A DNA stretch of 64,000 nt from Sutcliffiella tianshenii. GTDB taxonomy: Bacteria; Bacillota; Bacilli; Bacillales; Bacillaceae_I. The DNA is taken from positions 372,001 to 436,000 of the forward strand of contig NZ_JAFBED010000002.1 of NCBI RefSeq assembly GCF_016908565.1, read 5' to 3'. The notes beneath the pieces are model-generated. The model was not told the origin of the DNA. It saw nothing but the letters and a program-made list of their open reading frames with translations, and did no database searches. Shown here in pieces: positions 8,505 to 18,145 of this stretch; position 1 is the stretch's first letter, and each line of letters starts with the position of its first letter. Position numbers and translations under genes: made by a program.

Positions 8505-9468
8505 GTAATAATTTCAAAATTGCCTTTTGGGCATGCAGTCGGTTTTCCGCTTCATCGAAAACGACAGAATGCGGACCGTCGATAATGGAAGCTGTCACTT
8601 CTTCGCCCCTGTGTGCAGGCAAGCAATGAAGGAAAATATAATCTTTGTCTGCAAGTTTGCAAAGCTCTTCATTTACCTGATAAGGTGAGAAAGCTTTTAA
8701 GCGATCAGCTTTTTCATCTTCCTGTCCCATGCTGGTCCATACATCCGTTACCACAACATCCGCACCCAGTATCATCGCTTTTGGATCGGACGAACACTCA
8801 ACTTTCGAACCCGTCAGTTTTGCCTCTCCCTTCACCGATTCCAGGATGGAGTTATCCGGTTCGTAACCTGCAGGACATGCAATGGAAATATCCATCCCCA
8901 CTTTAACTGCGCCTTCCAAAAGCGAATGGCACATATTATTGTTTCCGTCACCCAAATAGCACATCTTCAGGCCTTTCAATCTGCCTTTATGCTCCAGTAT
9001 GGTCAATAGATCTGCCATTACCTGTGCCGGATGATGGGTATCTGTCAAACCGTTGATGACAGGAACTGTCGAGTGCTCTGCAAACTCTTCAATGGAATCA
9101 TGAGCAAATGTTCGTATCATAAGTCCGTCAACATAGCGGGAAAGCACTTTGGCTGTATCCTGGATTGTTTCCCCTCTGCCTATTTGGATATCTTTAGAGC
9201 TTAGGAATATTGCGTTTCCCCCAAGCTGTAGCATTCCAACCTCAAAGGATACACGGGTTCTTGTGGAGGATTTATCAAAAATCATCCCTAATACTTTACC
9301 CTGCAAGTATGGATGAGCCTTACCCGATTTTTGCATACTTTTAATTTCTATTGCTTCTTCCAACATGATCATTATTTCATTGGATGTAAATGACCCAAGT
9401 GTTAAAAAGTCTTTTTTAGATAGTTTTTTCGTGTTTTGTTTCGCATCCAATTTTAGTACACTTTGCAT
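8494..9468 (-). CDS. argF: Ornithine carbamoyltransferase
   Basis: The enzyme transfers carbamoyl phosphate to ornithine to give citrulline. In the 324-residue protein the carbamoyl-phosphate motif is SSTRTRVSFE (about residues 67-76), and the ornithine/catalytic motif HCLPAHRGEE is near residue 285, with the reactive Cys. It starts inside the end of carB (16-nt overlap) behind AAGGTGG, so carbamoyl-phosphate synthase and its consumer are translationally coupled. It is the last gene of the argCJBD-carAB-argF operon. Confidence 0.97.
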   Translation of the reverse strand: MQSVLKLDAKQNTKKLSKKDFLTLGSFTSNEIMIMLEEAIEIKSMQKSGKAHPYLQGKVLGMIFDKSSTRTRVSFEVGMLQLGGNAIFLSSKDIQIGRGETIQDTAKVLSRYVDGLMIRTFAHDSIEEFAEHSTVPVINGLTDTHHPAQVMADLLTILEHKGRLKGLKMCYLGDGNNNMCHSLLEGAVKVGMDISIACPAGYEPDNSILESVKGEAKLTGSKVECSSDPKAMILGADVVVTDVWTSMGQEDEKADRLKAFSPYQVNEELCKLADKDYIFLHCLPAHRGEEVTASIIDGPHSVVFDEAENRLHAQKAILKLLLER

Positions 9469-12400
9469 AAATATTCAACCACCTTTTTATTATTACTTAG
9501 ATAATTTTTCATGGGTTCACAATTAGACATTACCTTTGCACTTAACCCAGCAGCCATAAGTGCTGTATCAAGACTGGTGAAGATCGGGATACTATATCTC
9601 GTAAATAACGCCCGAAGATGCATACCGTTTCGGTTTTTATCCCTTCCTTTAGTTGGAATGATGATCCCTGCAGCACACGTTCCGGATTGGATGAATTCTG
9701 TCATGCTTTCAGTTGAGATTTCCTCTACTTCATCTATTCCTTCTGAAATTAGATATTGATAAGTTCCTTGGGTCGCAGCAATCTTAAAATTCATTTTCAC
9801 TAATTTTTTGATAAGTGGAAGTGCTGCCTGTTTTTCCCGATCAGATAAGGAGCAGAAGATCTTGTTTGCCTTCTCAACTGGTTCGAACGGATTTTCCTTT
9901 CCTTGGAAGAATGCCTTCGAGAGAGCTTCTTCGACAGTTTTGCCCAATCCGATTACCTCTCCTGTCGATTTCATCTCCGGTCCTAGTACATGATCGACTC
10001 CCTTTAATTTTGTCATGGAAAAGACAGGTGCCTTGACCGTGAAAAATTCCGGCTCCTCTTTTAAACCTTTTTCTGTAAGTTTCTCTCCAAACATGACGTT
10101 TACCGCCAACTCAACCATCGGTACCCCTGTCACTTTACTTACGATCGGTACGGTACGTGAAGCGCGGGGATTAACTTCCAAAACATATACTTTGTTATCC
10201 TTTATTACGAATTGGATATTGGCAATTCCGACGATCTTGGCGTTTCTACAAATTGCTTTTGTATATTTCAATAATGTTTCTTTTATAGTAGCCGAAAGTG
10301 TGATAGGAGGAAATATTGCTACACTGTCCCCGGAATGCACTCCGGCTTTTTCGATATGCTCAAATATAGCAGGAACGTATATATCCTTTCCGTCCGATAC
10401 TACATCCAGCTCACATTCCTTCCCCGGGACAAATTCATCCACAAGCAATGGCCAGCTTCTCCCTTCACCGGTCATATCCAGCTCAAGGTATTCAAGTATT
10501 TCTTCCTCGCTATATAGGGTAAACATCGATTGACCACCTATCACGTAGGAAGGGCGGACAAGGACAGGGTATCCTAAAGAAGCAGCAGCCTCCTTCAATT
10601 CTTTGGCATTATGAACAATCAAACCTTTTAAATGTGGGATATCAGATTGTTGGAGTAATTGATAAAAGAGGTCCCGGTCCTCCAATTGGTCTATAGTCTG
10701 AATGGAGCTTCCTCCGATGTTTACACCTTCTCTTTCAAGTTCCTCTGCAATATTGATGCTGGTCTGGCCACCGAATTGAACAAACGCAATGTCTATCTGC
10801 TCTTTCTTTATGATGGGAAGAATGTCTTCAGCAGTGATCGGTTCAAAATACAGCTTATCGGCAATGGAAAAGTCTGTACTGACTGTTTCAGGATTATTAT
10901 TTACGACAATCGTCTCATATCCGAGCTTCTTCAGGGCCATGACAGCATGGACAGATGCGTAATCAAACTCGATTCCCTGCCCGATCCTGATGGGTCCGGA
11001 ACCAATTACAAGCGCCTTCTTCTTTTGGCTCACCTCCACTTCATCCCTGCCGCAATAAGTGGAGTAGTAATAAGGGGTTACAGCTTCAAACTCTCCTGCA
11101 CAAGTATCCACCAATTTATAGGATGGGAAAATCCCCTTAAACTCGCAATACTTTTTCCACTCATTCTCCGTACAGCCTAGCAGCGAGCATATCTTGGCAT
11201 TACTGATGTTCTGATATTTAGCTAACATCAACGTTTCATAGGGAAGTGAGTCTAAAGAGTGCAAGGCCAATTGGCTTTCTATTTCTGCCATTGCCGAAAG
11301 CTTGGTCAGGAACCAATTATCAATGGATGTCAGCTGATGGATCTCATCTATGCTTAGTCCTTCTTGCAATGCCTTAACAATGGCAAATAAACGCATGTGA
11401 GTGGGAACTGTCAGCAGCTCTCTCAGTTCATTTGCATCTTTCCCGATAAGACCGGGGTGTGAAATGCCTTTAACTTTTATCTCCAGAGATCGGATCCCCT
11501 TATTTAATGCGCCTTCAAACGTTCGATCTATCGCCAATACCTCGCCGGTCGCTTTCATTTGTGTGCTAAGTGTATGATCTGCTTCGGTAAATTTATCAAA
11601 TGGGAATCTTGGGAGCTTTACCACAATATAATCCAGTGCAGGTTCAAAGGATGCAAATGTATTATTTGTAATCGGGTTGACGATTTCATCCAAGTGGTAG
11701 CCTATTGCACATTTCGCAGCAATTCTTGCAATCGGATAACCGGTTGCTTTTGATGCCAGAGCTGAAGAACGGCTTACGCGCGGATTGACTTCAATAATGT
11801 AATAGTCATCTGATTGCGGGTCCATCGCAAACTGTATATTGCACCCACCTACTATCTCTAACTCCCGTATGATTTTAAGGGAAGCATTTCGGAGAATCTG
11901 ATACTGTGTGTCCGTTAACGTCTGGGAAGGAGCCACTACAATGGAGTCCCCTGTGTGCACTCCGACCGGATCGAAATTTTCCATATTGCAGACAATGATG
12001 CAGGTGTCGTTTACATCACGCATCACTTCATATTCCACTTCTTTCCATCCCTTGATGCTCTTTTCAACCAGTACCTGATGAATCGGGCTCAGCTTCAATG
12101 CATTTGTAAGGATCGTCTGCAATTCTTCTAAATTATTGGCAAATCCGCCCCCTTCTCCACCGAGAGTATACGCTGGGCGTATTATGATCGGGTAGCCCGC
12201 TGACTCGACAAATTCCAGTCCTTCTTCGTAGGAATGGACAATACTTGAATCCGGTATAGGTTCATTAAGGTCCAGCATCAACTGGCGAAACTTCTCTCGA
12301 TCTTCTCCTTGCTTGATTGAATGAACAGAGGTACCGAGGATCCTCACTCCATATTTTTCGAAGACACCCTCATCATGAAGACGGACAACAAGATTAAGTG

Positions 12401-12683
12401 CTGTCTGACCCCCAAGAGTTCCAATCACTCCATCGGGTTTCTCTTTTTTGATTATCTCTTCAACTGTTTCAGTAGTAAGCGGCTCCATGTAAACCCTATC
12501 CGCAATATGCGAATCGGTCATGATGGTGGCAGGATTATTATTAATCAGGATGACTTCAATGCCTTCTTCCTTCAGGGCAAGGCATGCCTGTGTGCCGGCA
12601 TAATCAAATTCTGCAGCCTGCCCGATGACAATAGGACCGGATCCGATCACTAACACTTTTTTAACTTCTTTAATTAATGGCAT
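9453..12683 (-). CDS. carB: Carbamoyl-phosphate synthase, large chain (arginine-specific)
   Basis: The large subunit makes carbamoyl phosphate from bicarbonate, two ATP and ammonia delivered by CarA. The 1076-residue protein has two homologous ATP-grasp halves. Each begins with a nucleotide motif (VLVIGSGPIVIGQAAEFDYAG near residue 10, and ALVIGSGPIRIGQGIEFDYAS near 565), and each has a GGQT segment. A C-terminal allosteric MGS-like domain of about 130 residues follows. Position inside the arginine operon marks it as the arginine-pathway isozyme rather than the pyrimidine one. It overlaps carA by 14 nt and argF by 16 nt. Confidence 0.97.
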   Translation of the reverse strand: MPLIKEVKKVLVIGSGPIVIGQAAEFDYAGTQACLALKEEGIEVILINNNPATIMTDSHIADRVYMEPLTTETVEEIIKKEKPDGVIGTLGGQTALNLVVRLHDEGVFEKYGVRILGTSVHSIKQGEDREKFRQLMLDLNEPIPDSSIVHSYEEGLEFVESAGYPIIIRPAYTLGGEGGGFANNLEELQTILTNALKLSPIHQVLVEKSIKGWKEVEYEVMRDVNDTCIIVCNMENFDPVGVHTGDSIVVAPSQTLTDTQYQILRNASLKIIRELEIVGGCNIQFAMDPQSDDYYIIEVNPRVSRSSALASKATGYPIARIAAKCAIGYHLDEIVNPITNNTFASFEPALDYIVVKLPRFPFDKFTEADHTLSTQMKATGEVLAIDRTFEGALNKGIRSLEIKVKGISHPGLIGKDANELRELLTVPTHMRLFAIVKALQEGLSIDEIHQLTSIDNWFLTKLSAMAEIESQLALHSLDSLPYETLMLAKYQNISNAKICSLLGCTENEWKKYCEFKGIFPSYKLVDTCAGEFEAVTPYYYSTYCGRDEVEVSQKKKALVIGSGPIRIGQGIEFDYASVHAVMALKKLGYETIVVNNNPETVSTDFSIADKLYFEPITAEDILPIIKKEQIDIAFVQFGGQTSINIAEELEREGVNIGGSSIQTIDQLEDRDLFYQLLQQSDIPHLKGLIVHNAKELKEAAASLGYPVLVRPSYVIGGQSMFTLYSEEEILEYLELDMTGEGRSWPLLVDEFVPGKECELDVVSDGKDIYVPAIFEHIEKAGVHSGDSVAIFPPITLSATIKETLLKYTKAICRNAKIVGIANIQFVIKDNKVYVLEVNPRASRTVPIVSKVTGVPMVELAVNVMFGEKLTEKGLKEEPEFFTVKAPVFSMTKLKGVDHVLGPEMKSTGEVIGLGKTVEEALSKAFFQGKENPFEPVEKANKIFCSLSDREKQAALPLIKKLVKMNFKIAATQGTYQYLISEGIDEVEEISTESMTEFIQSGTCAAGIIIPTKGRDKNRNGMHLRALFTRYSIPIFTSLDTALMAAGLSAKVMSNCEPMKNYLSNNKKVVEYLCKVY

Positions 12684-13746
12684 AAGACATTACCTCAGTT
12701 CTTTCATTGATGCTTTTTAGAAACGCTGAAAACAGATATGTGGTGTCATGTGGTCCAGGGTTCGCTTCCGGGTGGAACTGTACGGCCACTAATGGCAGGT
12801 TTCTATGTCGAATCCCTTCCACTGTCCCATCATTGATATTCTTGAATAGCACTTCAAATTTTGACAGATCCAGGCTCTCTTCTTTCACTACATAGCTGTG
12901 GTTCTGTGAAGTGATAAATACCTTTCCTGTAGAGGTTTCCTTAACAGGGTGATTTCCTCCCCGATGCCCGAATAGCAATTTCTGCGTTCTTGCACCAAAT
13001 GCCAGGGCTATCAGCTGGTGTCCAAGGCATATCCCAAGTGATGGATAATGCGTGCTTATCATTTTGATTTCAGCTAAATGATCCTTCAGTTCTTCAGGAT
13101 TCCCAGGCCCGTTGCTGAATACGACTCCATCGGGCGAGAGAGCCTTTACCTGATTGAAGGTAGTATCGTAAGGAAGTAGTGTTACCTTGCAGCCTTCTTT
13201 CAGTAATGCGTGAAGTATAGATTTTTTATGACCATAATCAATCAAGGCGATATGTGCTCCCGGGTTTTCATAAGTCTTTGGTTGTGAAGTGGATACTTCT
13301 TTCACTAAAAAGTCGGAATGTGCTATTGTAGGAAATTGCTTGATATCACTCGTTATCAAACCCTTTACAGTACCGCGCTTCCGAATGGTTTTCACGAGCT
13401 CGCGTGTATCCACCCCTGTAAGACCGCTAACTTCACTTCCCTTCAGGAGGATATCGGCAGAACCTTGAGATGAATAATGATTTGGCGCATTACAAATCTC
13501 CCCTGTAATGATCCCTTTTGCATAAAGTGTTTCCGCTTCAAAGTCATTGGCATTCACACCATAATTGCCGATTATAGGATAACAAAATACGATTATCTGA
13601 CCTGCATAGGAAGGATCGGACATGATTTCCTGATACCCTGTCATGCTTGTGTTAAAGACTACTTCTCCGATAGACTCCTCCTGACTGCCTATCAGGGTAC
13701 CGGGGAAAATCTCGCCTGTTTCTAGAAGTAAGTATCCCTTTTTCAT
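12670..13746 (-). CDS. carA: Carbamoyl-phosphate synthase, small chain (glutaminase)
   Basis: CarA hydrolyses glutamine and channels ammonia to CarB. The protein (about 358 residues) has an N-terminal CPSase small-chain domain (GYQEIMSDPSYAGQI near residue 37) and a C-terminal class I glutaminase with the nucleophile Cys in SLGICLGHQL. The His-Glu pair is in QFHPEANPGP. I prefer the second ATG, seven bases after GGAGG; the first ATG, six bases upstream, overlaps the argD stop (ATGA) and is too close to that site. Confidence 0.96.
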   Translation of the reverse strand: MKKGYLLLETGEIFPGTLIGSQEESIGEVVFNTSMTGYQEIMSDPSYAGQIIVFCYPIIGNYGVNANDFEAETLYAKGIITGEICNAPNHYSSQGSADILLKGSEVSGLTGVDTRELVKTIRKRGTVKGLITSDIKQFPTIAHSDFLVKEVSTSQPKTYENPGAHIALIDYGHKKSILHALLKEGCKVTLLPYDTTFNQVKALSPDGVVFSNGPGNPEELKDHLAEIKMISTHYPSLGICLGHQLIALAFGARTQKLLFGHRGGNHPVKETSTGKVFITSQNHSYVVKEESLDLSKFEVLFKNINDGTVEGIRHRNLPLVAVQFHPEANPGPHDTTYLFSAFLKSINERTEVMSYAIN

Positions 13747-13748
13747 TT

Positions 13749-14933
13749 TCATGCCTCCAAATAACGTTCTAATGCACGTGTGAATTTCACTTCGAAAATA
13801 TCAATCTCTTCTTTAGAAATATTGAGTGGAGGTAGTAGTCTGATTACATTTGGACCAGCAGATACAACCAGAAGCTTTTCCTGAAGTATGTAATCAATCA
13901 AGTTGACTGCCTCCCCATCAATTTCGATCCCAATCAGAAGCCCTTTTCCTCTTATGCTTTTGATGAAGGGAAATTTGGCTTTTAAATTTTCAAGTAGAGC
14001 TCCTATTTTCTCACCAGCCTTAATGGCATTTTCTAGAACAGATGAGCTCGTCAATTCCGTTAAAGTTGCCAACCCTGCAGCAGATGCCAGCGGATTGCCG
14101 CCAAAGGTGCTGCCATGACTTCCAGGCTGGAAAGCAGAGCCTACGTTCCCTTTTGCCAGCATGGCTCCAATCGGAAAACCAGATCCCAAACCTTTGGCAA
14201 GGGTGAGGATGTCAGGTTCGAAGCCGTAGTGCTCATAGGCAAATAATTTACCTGTTCTGCCCATTCCTGTCTGTACTTCGTCTACAATTATCAGTATGTC
14301 TTCCTCACTACATACTTTCACGAGTTCATCTATCCAATCCTGTTTTGCCGGAATCACTCCTCCCTCTCCCTGAATCAGTTCAAGCATCACAGCGCTTGGT
14401 GAAGCATCTTTCATCATTTCCAAGGCGCCAAAGTCATTGTAAGGAAAATGGATAAACCCATCGAGCAATGGTTCAAAGCCTGCTCGTATCTTTTCCTGGC
14501 CTGTTGCAGATACAGTTGCCATCGTCCTGCCATGGAACGACTGTTTAAATGCAGCTATCAGTGGACGCTTACCATTTTTTGTTGAATGGGCTCGCACCAA
14601 TTTTATGGCAGCTTCATTCGCCTCAGCACCGCTGTTGCAAAAGAATGCCTGATCAAGACAGCTATGTGAAATTAGTTTTTTGGCGAGCTCTTCCTGATTC
14701 TCTATATGAAATAGATTGGAAGTATGCCAGAGTTTAGTAAGCTGCAATTGTACGGCATTCTTGACATTTTCAGGAACATGACCAAGATTGCATGTTGCTA
14801 TCCCGGATGTAAAATCAAGAAACTCGGTACCATTCTCATCCCATAAATAACAGCCTTTTCCTTCAACGAAGTTAATTGGGAATCGTTTATATGTATCCAT
14901 GACTGGAGAAAGAGCTTTGATGGAATCAGCCAA
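13749..14933 (-). CDS. argD: Acetylornithine aminotransferase
   Basis: This pyridoxal-phosphate class III aminotransferase converts N-acetylglutamate semialdehyde to N-acetylornithine. The 394-residue protein has the PLP lysine in LTLAKGLGSGFPIGAM (about residue 240), the CNSGAEANEAA phosphate-binding loop (about 97-107) and the IIVDEVQTGMGRTG segment. The start is taken as TTG at 14933, overlapping the argB stop, with GGAGG twelve bases upstream. The spacing is long, and a later ATG at residue 12 has no ribosome binding site. Confidence 0.95.
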   Translation of the reverse strand: MADSIKALSPVMDTYKRFPINFVEGKGCYLWDENGTEFLDFTSGIATCNLGHVPENVKNAVQLQLTKLWHTSNLFHIENQEELAKKLISHSCLDQAFFCNSGAEANEAAIKLVRAHSTKNGKRPLIAAFKQSFHGRTMATVSATGQEKIRAGFEPLLDGFIHFPYNDFGALEMMKDASPSAVMLELIQGEGGVIPAKQDWIDELVKVCSEEDILIIVDEVQTGMGRTGKLFAYEHYGFEPDILTLAKGLGSGFPIGAMLAKGNVGSAFQPGSHGSTFGGNPLASAAGLATLTELTSSSVLENAIKAGEKIGALLENLKAKFPFIKSIRGKGLLIGIEIDGEAVNLIDYILQEKLLVVSAGPNVIRLLPPLNISKEEIDIFEVKFTRALERYLEA

Positions 14934-15720
14934 TGTTCTTCATTGCCTCCTTTAGGTAAAAAGTGGTGCCTACGTCTTTGCCCTGAATAAAGTCCGAAAG
15001 AATTCGCTCGCTAGATCCGTTAAGAATGACAACCTCTTTGACACCTTCATTCAATGTTTGAAAAGCAGATTGGACTTTTGGGATCATTCCACCTGTAATG
15101 GTCTCATTTTCTATGAGCCGATCTGCTTCCAAATCTGATATAGCCGGAATGACCTTGTCATTGGCAAAAACACCATCTACATCTGTAACGATACAGAGTG
15201 ATGCGTGAAGCGCCTTCGCAATCGCTGCAGCTGCACAATCTGCATTGATGTTATAGCTTTGCCCCAGCCCATCGACTGCGACGGGTGATACAACGGGGAT
15301 CATTTCAATGGCTGCCAACTGTTGCAATATCCCTTGATTAACCGAGACTATTTCACCAACAAGTCCAAAGTCCACTTCACTTTCCAAAAGCTTTGCCTCA
15401 AGGAGCATTCCGTCTACACCACTAAGCCCAAAAGCATTCCCTCCAGCTTTTATGATGTTTCGCACGAGTTCTTTGTTCGTGCTCCCTGACAGAATCATTT
15501 CTACCACTTGTAGGACAGGCTCGGTTGTTTTCCGTATGCCATTGATGAATGGACTTTGAATCTTCATCAACTCTAAATGGGAGGAGATATTCGGTCCTCC
15601 TCCATGGACAAGTACAGGCTGTACCCCATGTTGCACTTTCATCTTTACAAGATCCTTATAAAAAGAAGGTGGAATCTTATCCATGACACTTCCGCCGATT
15701 TTAATTACCAGATATTCCAT
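14926..15720 (-). CDS. argB: Acetylglutamate kinase
   Basis: The enzyme phosphorylates N-acetylglutamate with ATP. The 264-residue amino acid kinase begins MEYLVIKIGGSVMDK with the phosphate-binding KIGGS, and has HGGGPNI (about 36-42) and the nucleotide segment IVTDVDGVF. The frame is open for another 36 codons upstream, but the ATG at 15720 matches the family N-terminus and follows AGGGAGTG. That places it 13 nt after the argJ stop. Next in the operon is argD. Confidence 0.96.
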   Translation of the reverse strand: MEYLVIKIGGSVMDKIPPSFYKDLVKMKVQHGVQPVLVHGGGPNISSHLELMKIQSPFINGIRKTTEPVLQVVEMILSGSTNKELVRNIIKAGGNAFGLSGVDGMLLEAKLLESEVDFGLVGEIVSVNQGILQQLAAIEMIPVVSPVAVDGLGQSYNINADCAAAAIAKALHASLCIVTDVDGVFANDKVIPAISDLEADRLIENETITGGMIPKVQSAFQTLNEGVKEVVILNGSSERILSDFIQGKDVGTTFYLKEAMKNIG

Positions 15721-15733
15721 TCCAGCACTCCCT

Positions 15734-16978
15734 TTATGTTCTATATGAAGCATTGATTCGGACATAATCATAAGAAAGGTCACAGCCCCAAGCAGTAGCT
15801 TTTTCATTGCCTGCCCCGATATGAACAAAAATTTTTATCTCTTCATTTGAAAGATAGCTTTTAGCTTCCTCTTCAGAAAATCCGTATGAGAAACCGTTTT
15901 CCACCACTTTGATTGGCCCGATGCTGACTCTGATCGAATTTGGATCGATATGGATGCCGCTGTACCCGATGGCAGACACGATTCTTCCCCAGTTGGCATC
16001 TTCCCCGAAAATTGCTGTCTTTACAAGACTGGAGCCAACAATGGTTTTGGAGATGTTTTGTGCATCCTGTTCAGTAAGAGATCCCTCTACAGTCACTTCA
16101 ATCAATTTAGTCGCACCCTCTCCATCCCTGGCAATCTGTTTGGCCAAAGATAAAGCAACTTCCTGCAGCCCTTCAACAAAGAGAGGGTACTCCGGATCGT
16201 CCTCCTGAAGAAGTTCGTTATGCGCCAAACCGCTTGCCATTGTGATGACCATATCATTGGTGCTGGTGTCCCCATCCACGGTGATCATGTTAAAGGTCTG
16301 ATCTGTTACGCTTTTAAGGGCCTTTTCCAAGGCACCCTGCTCAATATGGACATCTGTTGTAATGAATCCAAGCATGGTTGCCATGTTTGGATGGATCATT
16401 CCTGAGCCTTTTGCGGCACCGGCAATGGTGATGGTTTTATCTTTTAACTTGACCTGCAGACACTCATTCTTTGTGAAAGTATCCGTTGTAAGGATTGCCT
16501 CTTCAAATTCCGGGGCTTTGTTGCCTTCCTCTAAGCCGGTTATCTTTTCTATACCATTCAGTATTTTATTGATTGGCAATTGTTCACCGATGACCCCGGT
16601 GGAGACGACAGCCACATCCTCTTCCTCTAACCCGGTTTGCTTTGCAAATGCGCTTCTCATCATATATGCATGTTGAAGGCCTTCATCACCTGTACAGGAA
16701 TTTGCATTTCCTGAATTGACGATGATGCCCTGCAGCTTACCATTTGAACCTATGCTTTCCTTAGTCACCTTAAGAGGAGCAGCTTGAAATAGATTTGTCG
16801 TATAGACTGCTGTCGAAATGGCCGGTACGGAACAATAGATCCAGCCCAAATCCTTCCGCTTACGTTTGATTCCGCAATGCAAGCCTCCAGCAGAGAATCC
16901 GATAGGGGAACTAACGCTTCCACCTTCCACTTTTATCCATGATTTCACTTCTTTTACCGTCAAGTTTGTATTCATCAT
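15734..16978 (-). CDS. argJ: Bifunctional glutamate N-acetyltransferase/amino-acid acetyltransferase ArgJ
   Basis: ArgJ recycles the acetyl group from acetylornithine to glutamate and can also start the pathway with acetyl-CoA. The 414-residue precursor has the autocleavage motif KGSGMIHPNMATMLGF at about residue 190-205. The chain is cut before the Thr of ATM, which becomes the N-terminal nucleophile of the beta subunit. No separate argA or argE-type gene lies in this operon, consistent with the cyclic pathway. Two adjacent ATG codons follow AAAGGACGG and either could be used. Confidence 0.96.
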   Translation of the reverse strand: MMNTNLTVKEVKSWIKVEGGSVSSPIGFSAGGLHCGIKRKRKDLGWIYCSVPAISTAVYTTNLFQAAPLKVTKESIGSNGKLQGIIVNSGNANSCTGDEGLQHAYMMRSAFAKQTGLEEEDVAVVSTGVIGEQLPINKILNGIEKITGLEEGNKAPEFEEAILTTDTFTKNECLQVKLKDKTITIAGAAKGSGMIHPNMATMLGFITTDVHIEQGALEKALKSVTDQTFNMITVDGDTSTNDMVITMASGLAHNELLQEDDPEYPLFVEGLQEVALSLAKQIARDGEGATKLIEVTVEGSLTEQDAQNISKTIVGSSLVKTAIFGEDANWGRIVSAIGYSGIHIDPNSIRVSIGPIKVVENGFSYGFSEEEAKSYLSNEEIKIFVHIGAGNEKATAWGCDLSYDYVRINASYRT

Positions 16979-16996
16979 ATCCGTCCTTTCACTTCT

Positions 16997-18040
16997 CTAT
17001 GGATAAACAGGGCTGAACGTTAAACCGGTCTCTTCCGCCCAGCCATTCAGTAGGTTCATATTTTGTACAGCCTGCCCAGCCGCACCTTTCACGACATTAT
17101 CAATCACTGAAACGATGATAAGTTTGTTCGTCCTCTCTTCCACCTTAAGTCCAATATCACAGTAATTGGAACCAAGTACTTCTTTGGTGGCCGGCCATAC
17201 ATCAAGCGGTCGAATCCGAACGAAAAAATTGTTTTGATAATATTCCTCATATTGTGTTAACAATTCTCCTGTTGTGGTATCTATTTTTAAATCAGCATAA
17301 ATCGTACATAATATGCCCCTTGTCATCGGAACAAGATGTGTAGAAAACGTGATAGGATGATCTGTGCCGGAAAGATGGGAGATGATTTGCTCGATTTCTG
17401 GTATATGCTGATGAGAACCAAGCTTATATGCTTTCATATTTTCATTTATTTCCCCATAATGTGTTCCCAAAGAAGCTTTTCTTCCTGCTCCGGAAACCCC
17501 TGATTTCCCATCGATTACAATATTTTCACCGGATATCAATCCATTGTTAAGTGCAGGTGCAAGGCCAAGGAGTGTTGCAGTCGGGTAGCAGCCGGGATTG
17601 GCAATCAGTGTCGAGCCTATTATCTCTTCACGGAAAATTTCTGGTAATCCATATGTAGCATTTTGTAGGTTTTCGTCAGACGCTTTTGCATTTTTATACC
17701 ACTTTTCGTATATCGTCCCATCCTTCAGCCGAAAGTCTCCCGACAGATCAATACATGTGATGCCTTTTTCAAGGAAAGCCGGAATCAAATCTTTTGAAAC
17801 CCCTGATGGAGTTGCGAAAAACATCAATTCTATTTTTGAAGCTGCCTCATTTATATCCAGTTCTCCGATTCTATCCTCGATAATCCCTTGTAGATGGGGG
17901 TATTGTTCACTGATCAGCTTGCCGCTTGAAGAATGGGAAGCAAGATATTTCAGTTGAACAAACGGGTGTTGATGCAGCAATCGTATCAGCTCCACACCGC
18001 TGTAGCCATTAGCCCCGATTATTCCAACATTCATTTTCAA
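16997..18040 (-). CDS. argC: N-acetyl-gamma-glutamyl-phosphate reductase
   Basis: The enzyme reduces N-acetylglutamyl phosphate with NADPH to the semialdehyde. It has the Rossmann motif GIIGANGYSGVELIRLL at the N-terminus and the active-site Cys in ANPGCYPTA (about residue 148). The start is ambiguous among GTG (18043), TTG (18040) and ATG (18034). TTG has the best spacing, seven bases, from AGAGGA. It is the first gene of the arginine operon, behind a promoter with a candidate ARG box. Confidence 0.95.
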   Translation of the reverse strand: MKMNVGIIGANGYSGVELIRLLHQHPFVQLKYLASHSSSGKLISEQYPHLQGIIEDRIGELDINEAASKIELMFFATPSGVSKDLIPAFLEKGITCIDLSGDFRLKDGTIYEKWYKNAKASDENLQNATYGLPEIFREEIIGSTLIANPGCYPTATLLGLAPALNNGLISGENIVIDGKSGVSGAGRKASLGTHYGEINENMKAYKLGSHQHIPEIEQIISHLSGTDHPITFSTHLVPMTRGILCTIYADLKIDTTTGELLTQYEEYYQNNFFVRIRPLDVWPATKEVLGSNYCDIGLKVEERTNKLIIVSVIDNVVKGAAGQAVQNMNLLNGWAEETGLTFSPVYP

Positions 18041-18070
18041 CACCGCTTCCTCTCGCTAATAATATGAATC

Positions 18071-18099
18071 ATTATAACTTCGTATGCATAAAAATACAA
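18071..18099 (-). promoter_or_regulatory. argC operon promoter
   Basis: TTGTAT (18099-18094) and TATAAT (18076-18071) are 17 nt apart on the minus strand, just upstream of argC. The spacer contains the ARG-box-like word. Confidence 0.75.
18082..18098. promoter_or_regulatory. ARG-box-like operator of the argC operon
   Basis: On the minus strand TGTATTTTTATGCATAC covers the promoter spacer and the edge of the -35. It shares TGTATTTTTAT and CA with the argG operator. ArgR/AhrC repression is inferred from sequence similarity and position. Confidence 0.55.
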
Positions 18100-18111
18100 T
18101 AATAATTTTTA

Positions 18112-18140
18112 GAAAAGCCGTCTCTTTTTATAGAGACGAC
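18112..18140 (-). terminator. Terminator of the M20 peptidase gene
   Basis: GTCGTCTCT and AGAGACGGC pair with one G-U across a short loop and are followed by TTTTCT on the minus strand, between the peptidase stop and the argC promoter. Confidence 0.75.
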
Positions 18141-18145
18141 TTCGG

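Noticed and set aside
10015-11180. Several plus-strand frames of about 170 codons inside carB
   Set aside because: They lie opposite a fully conserved enzyme frame and have no ribosome binding sites or family features.
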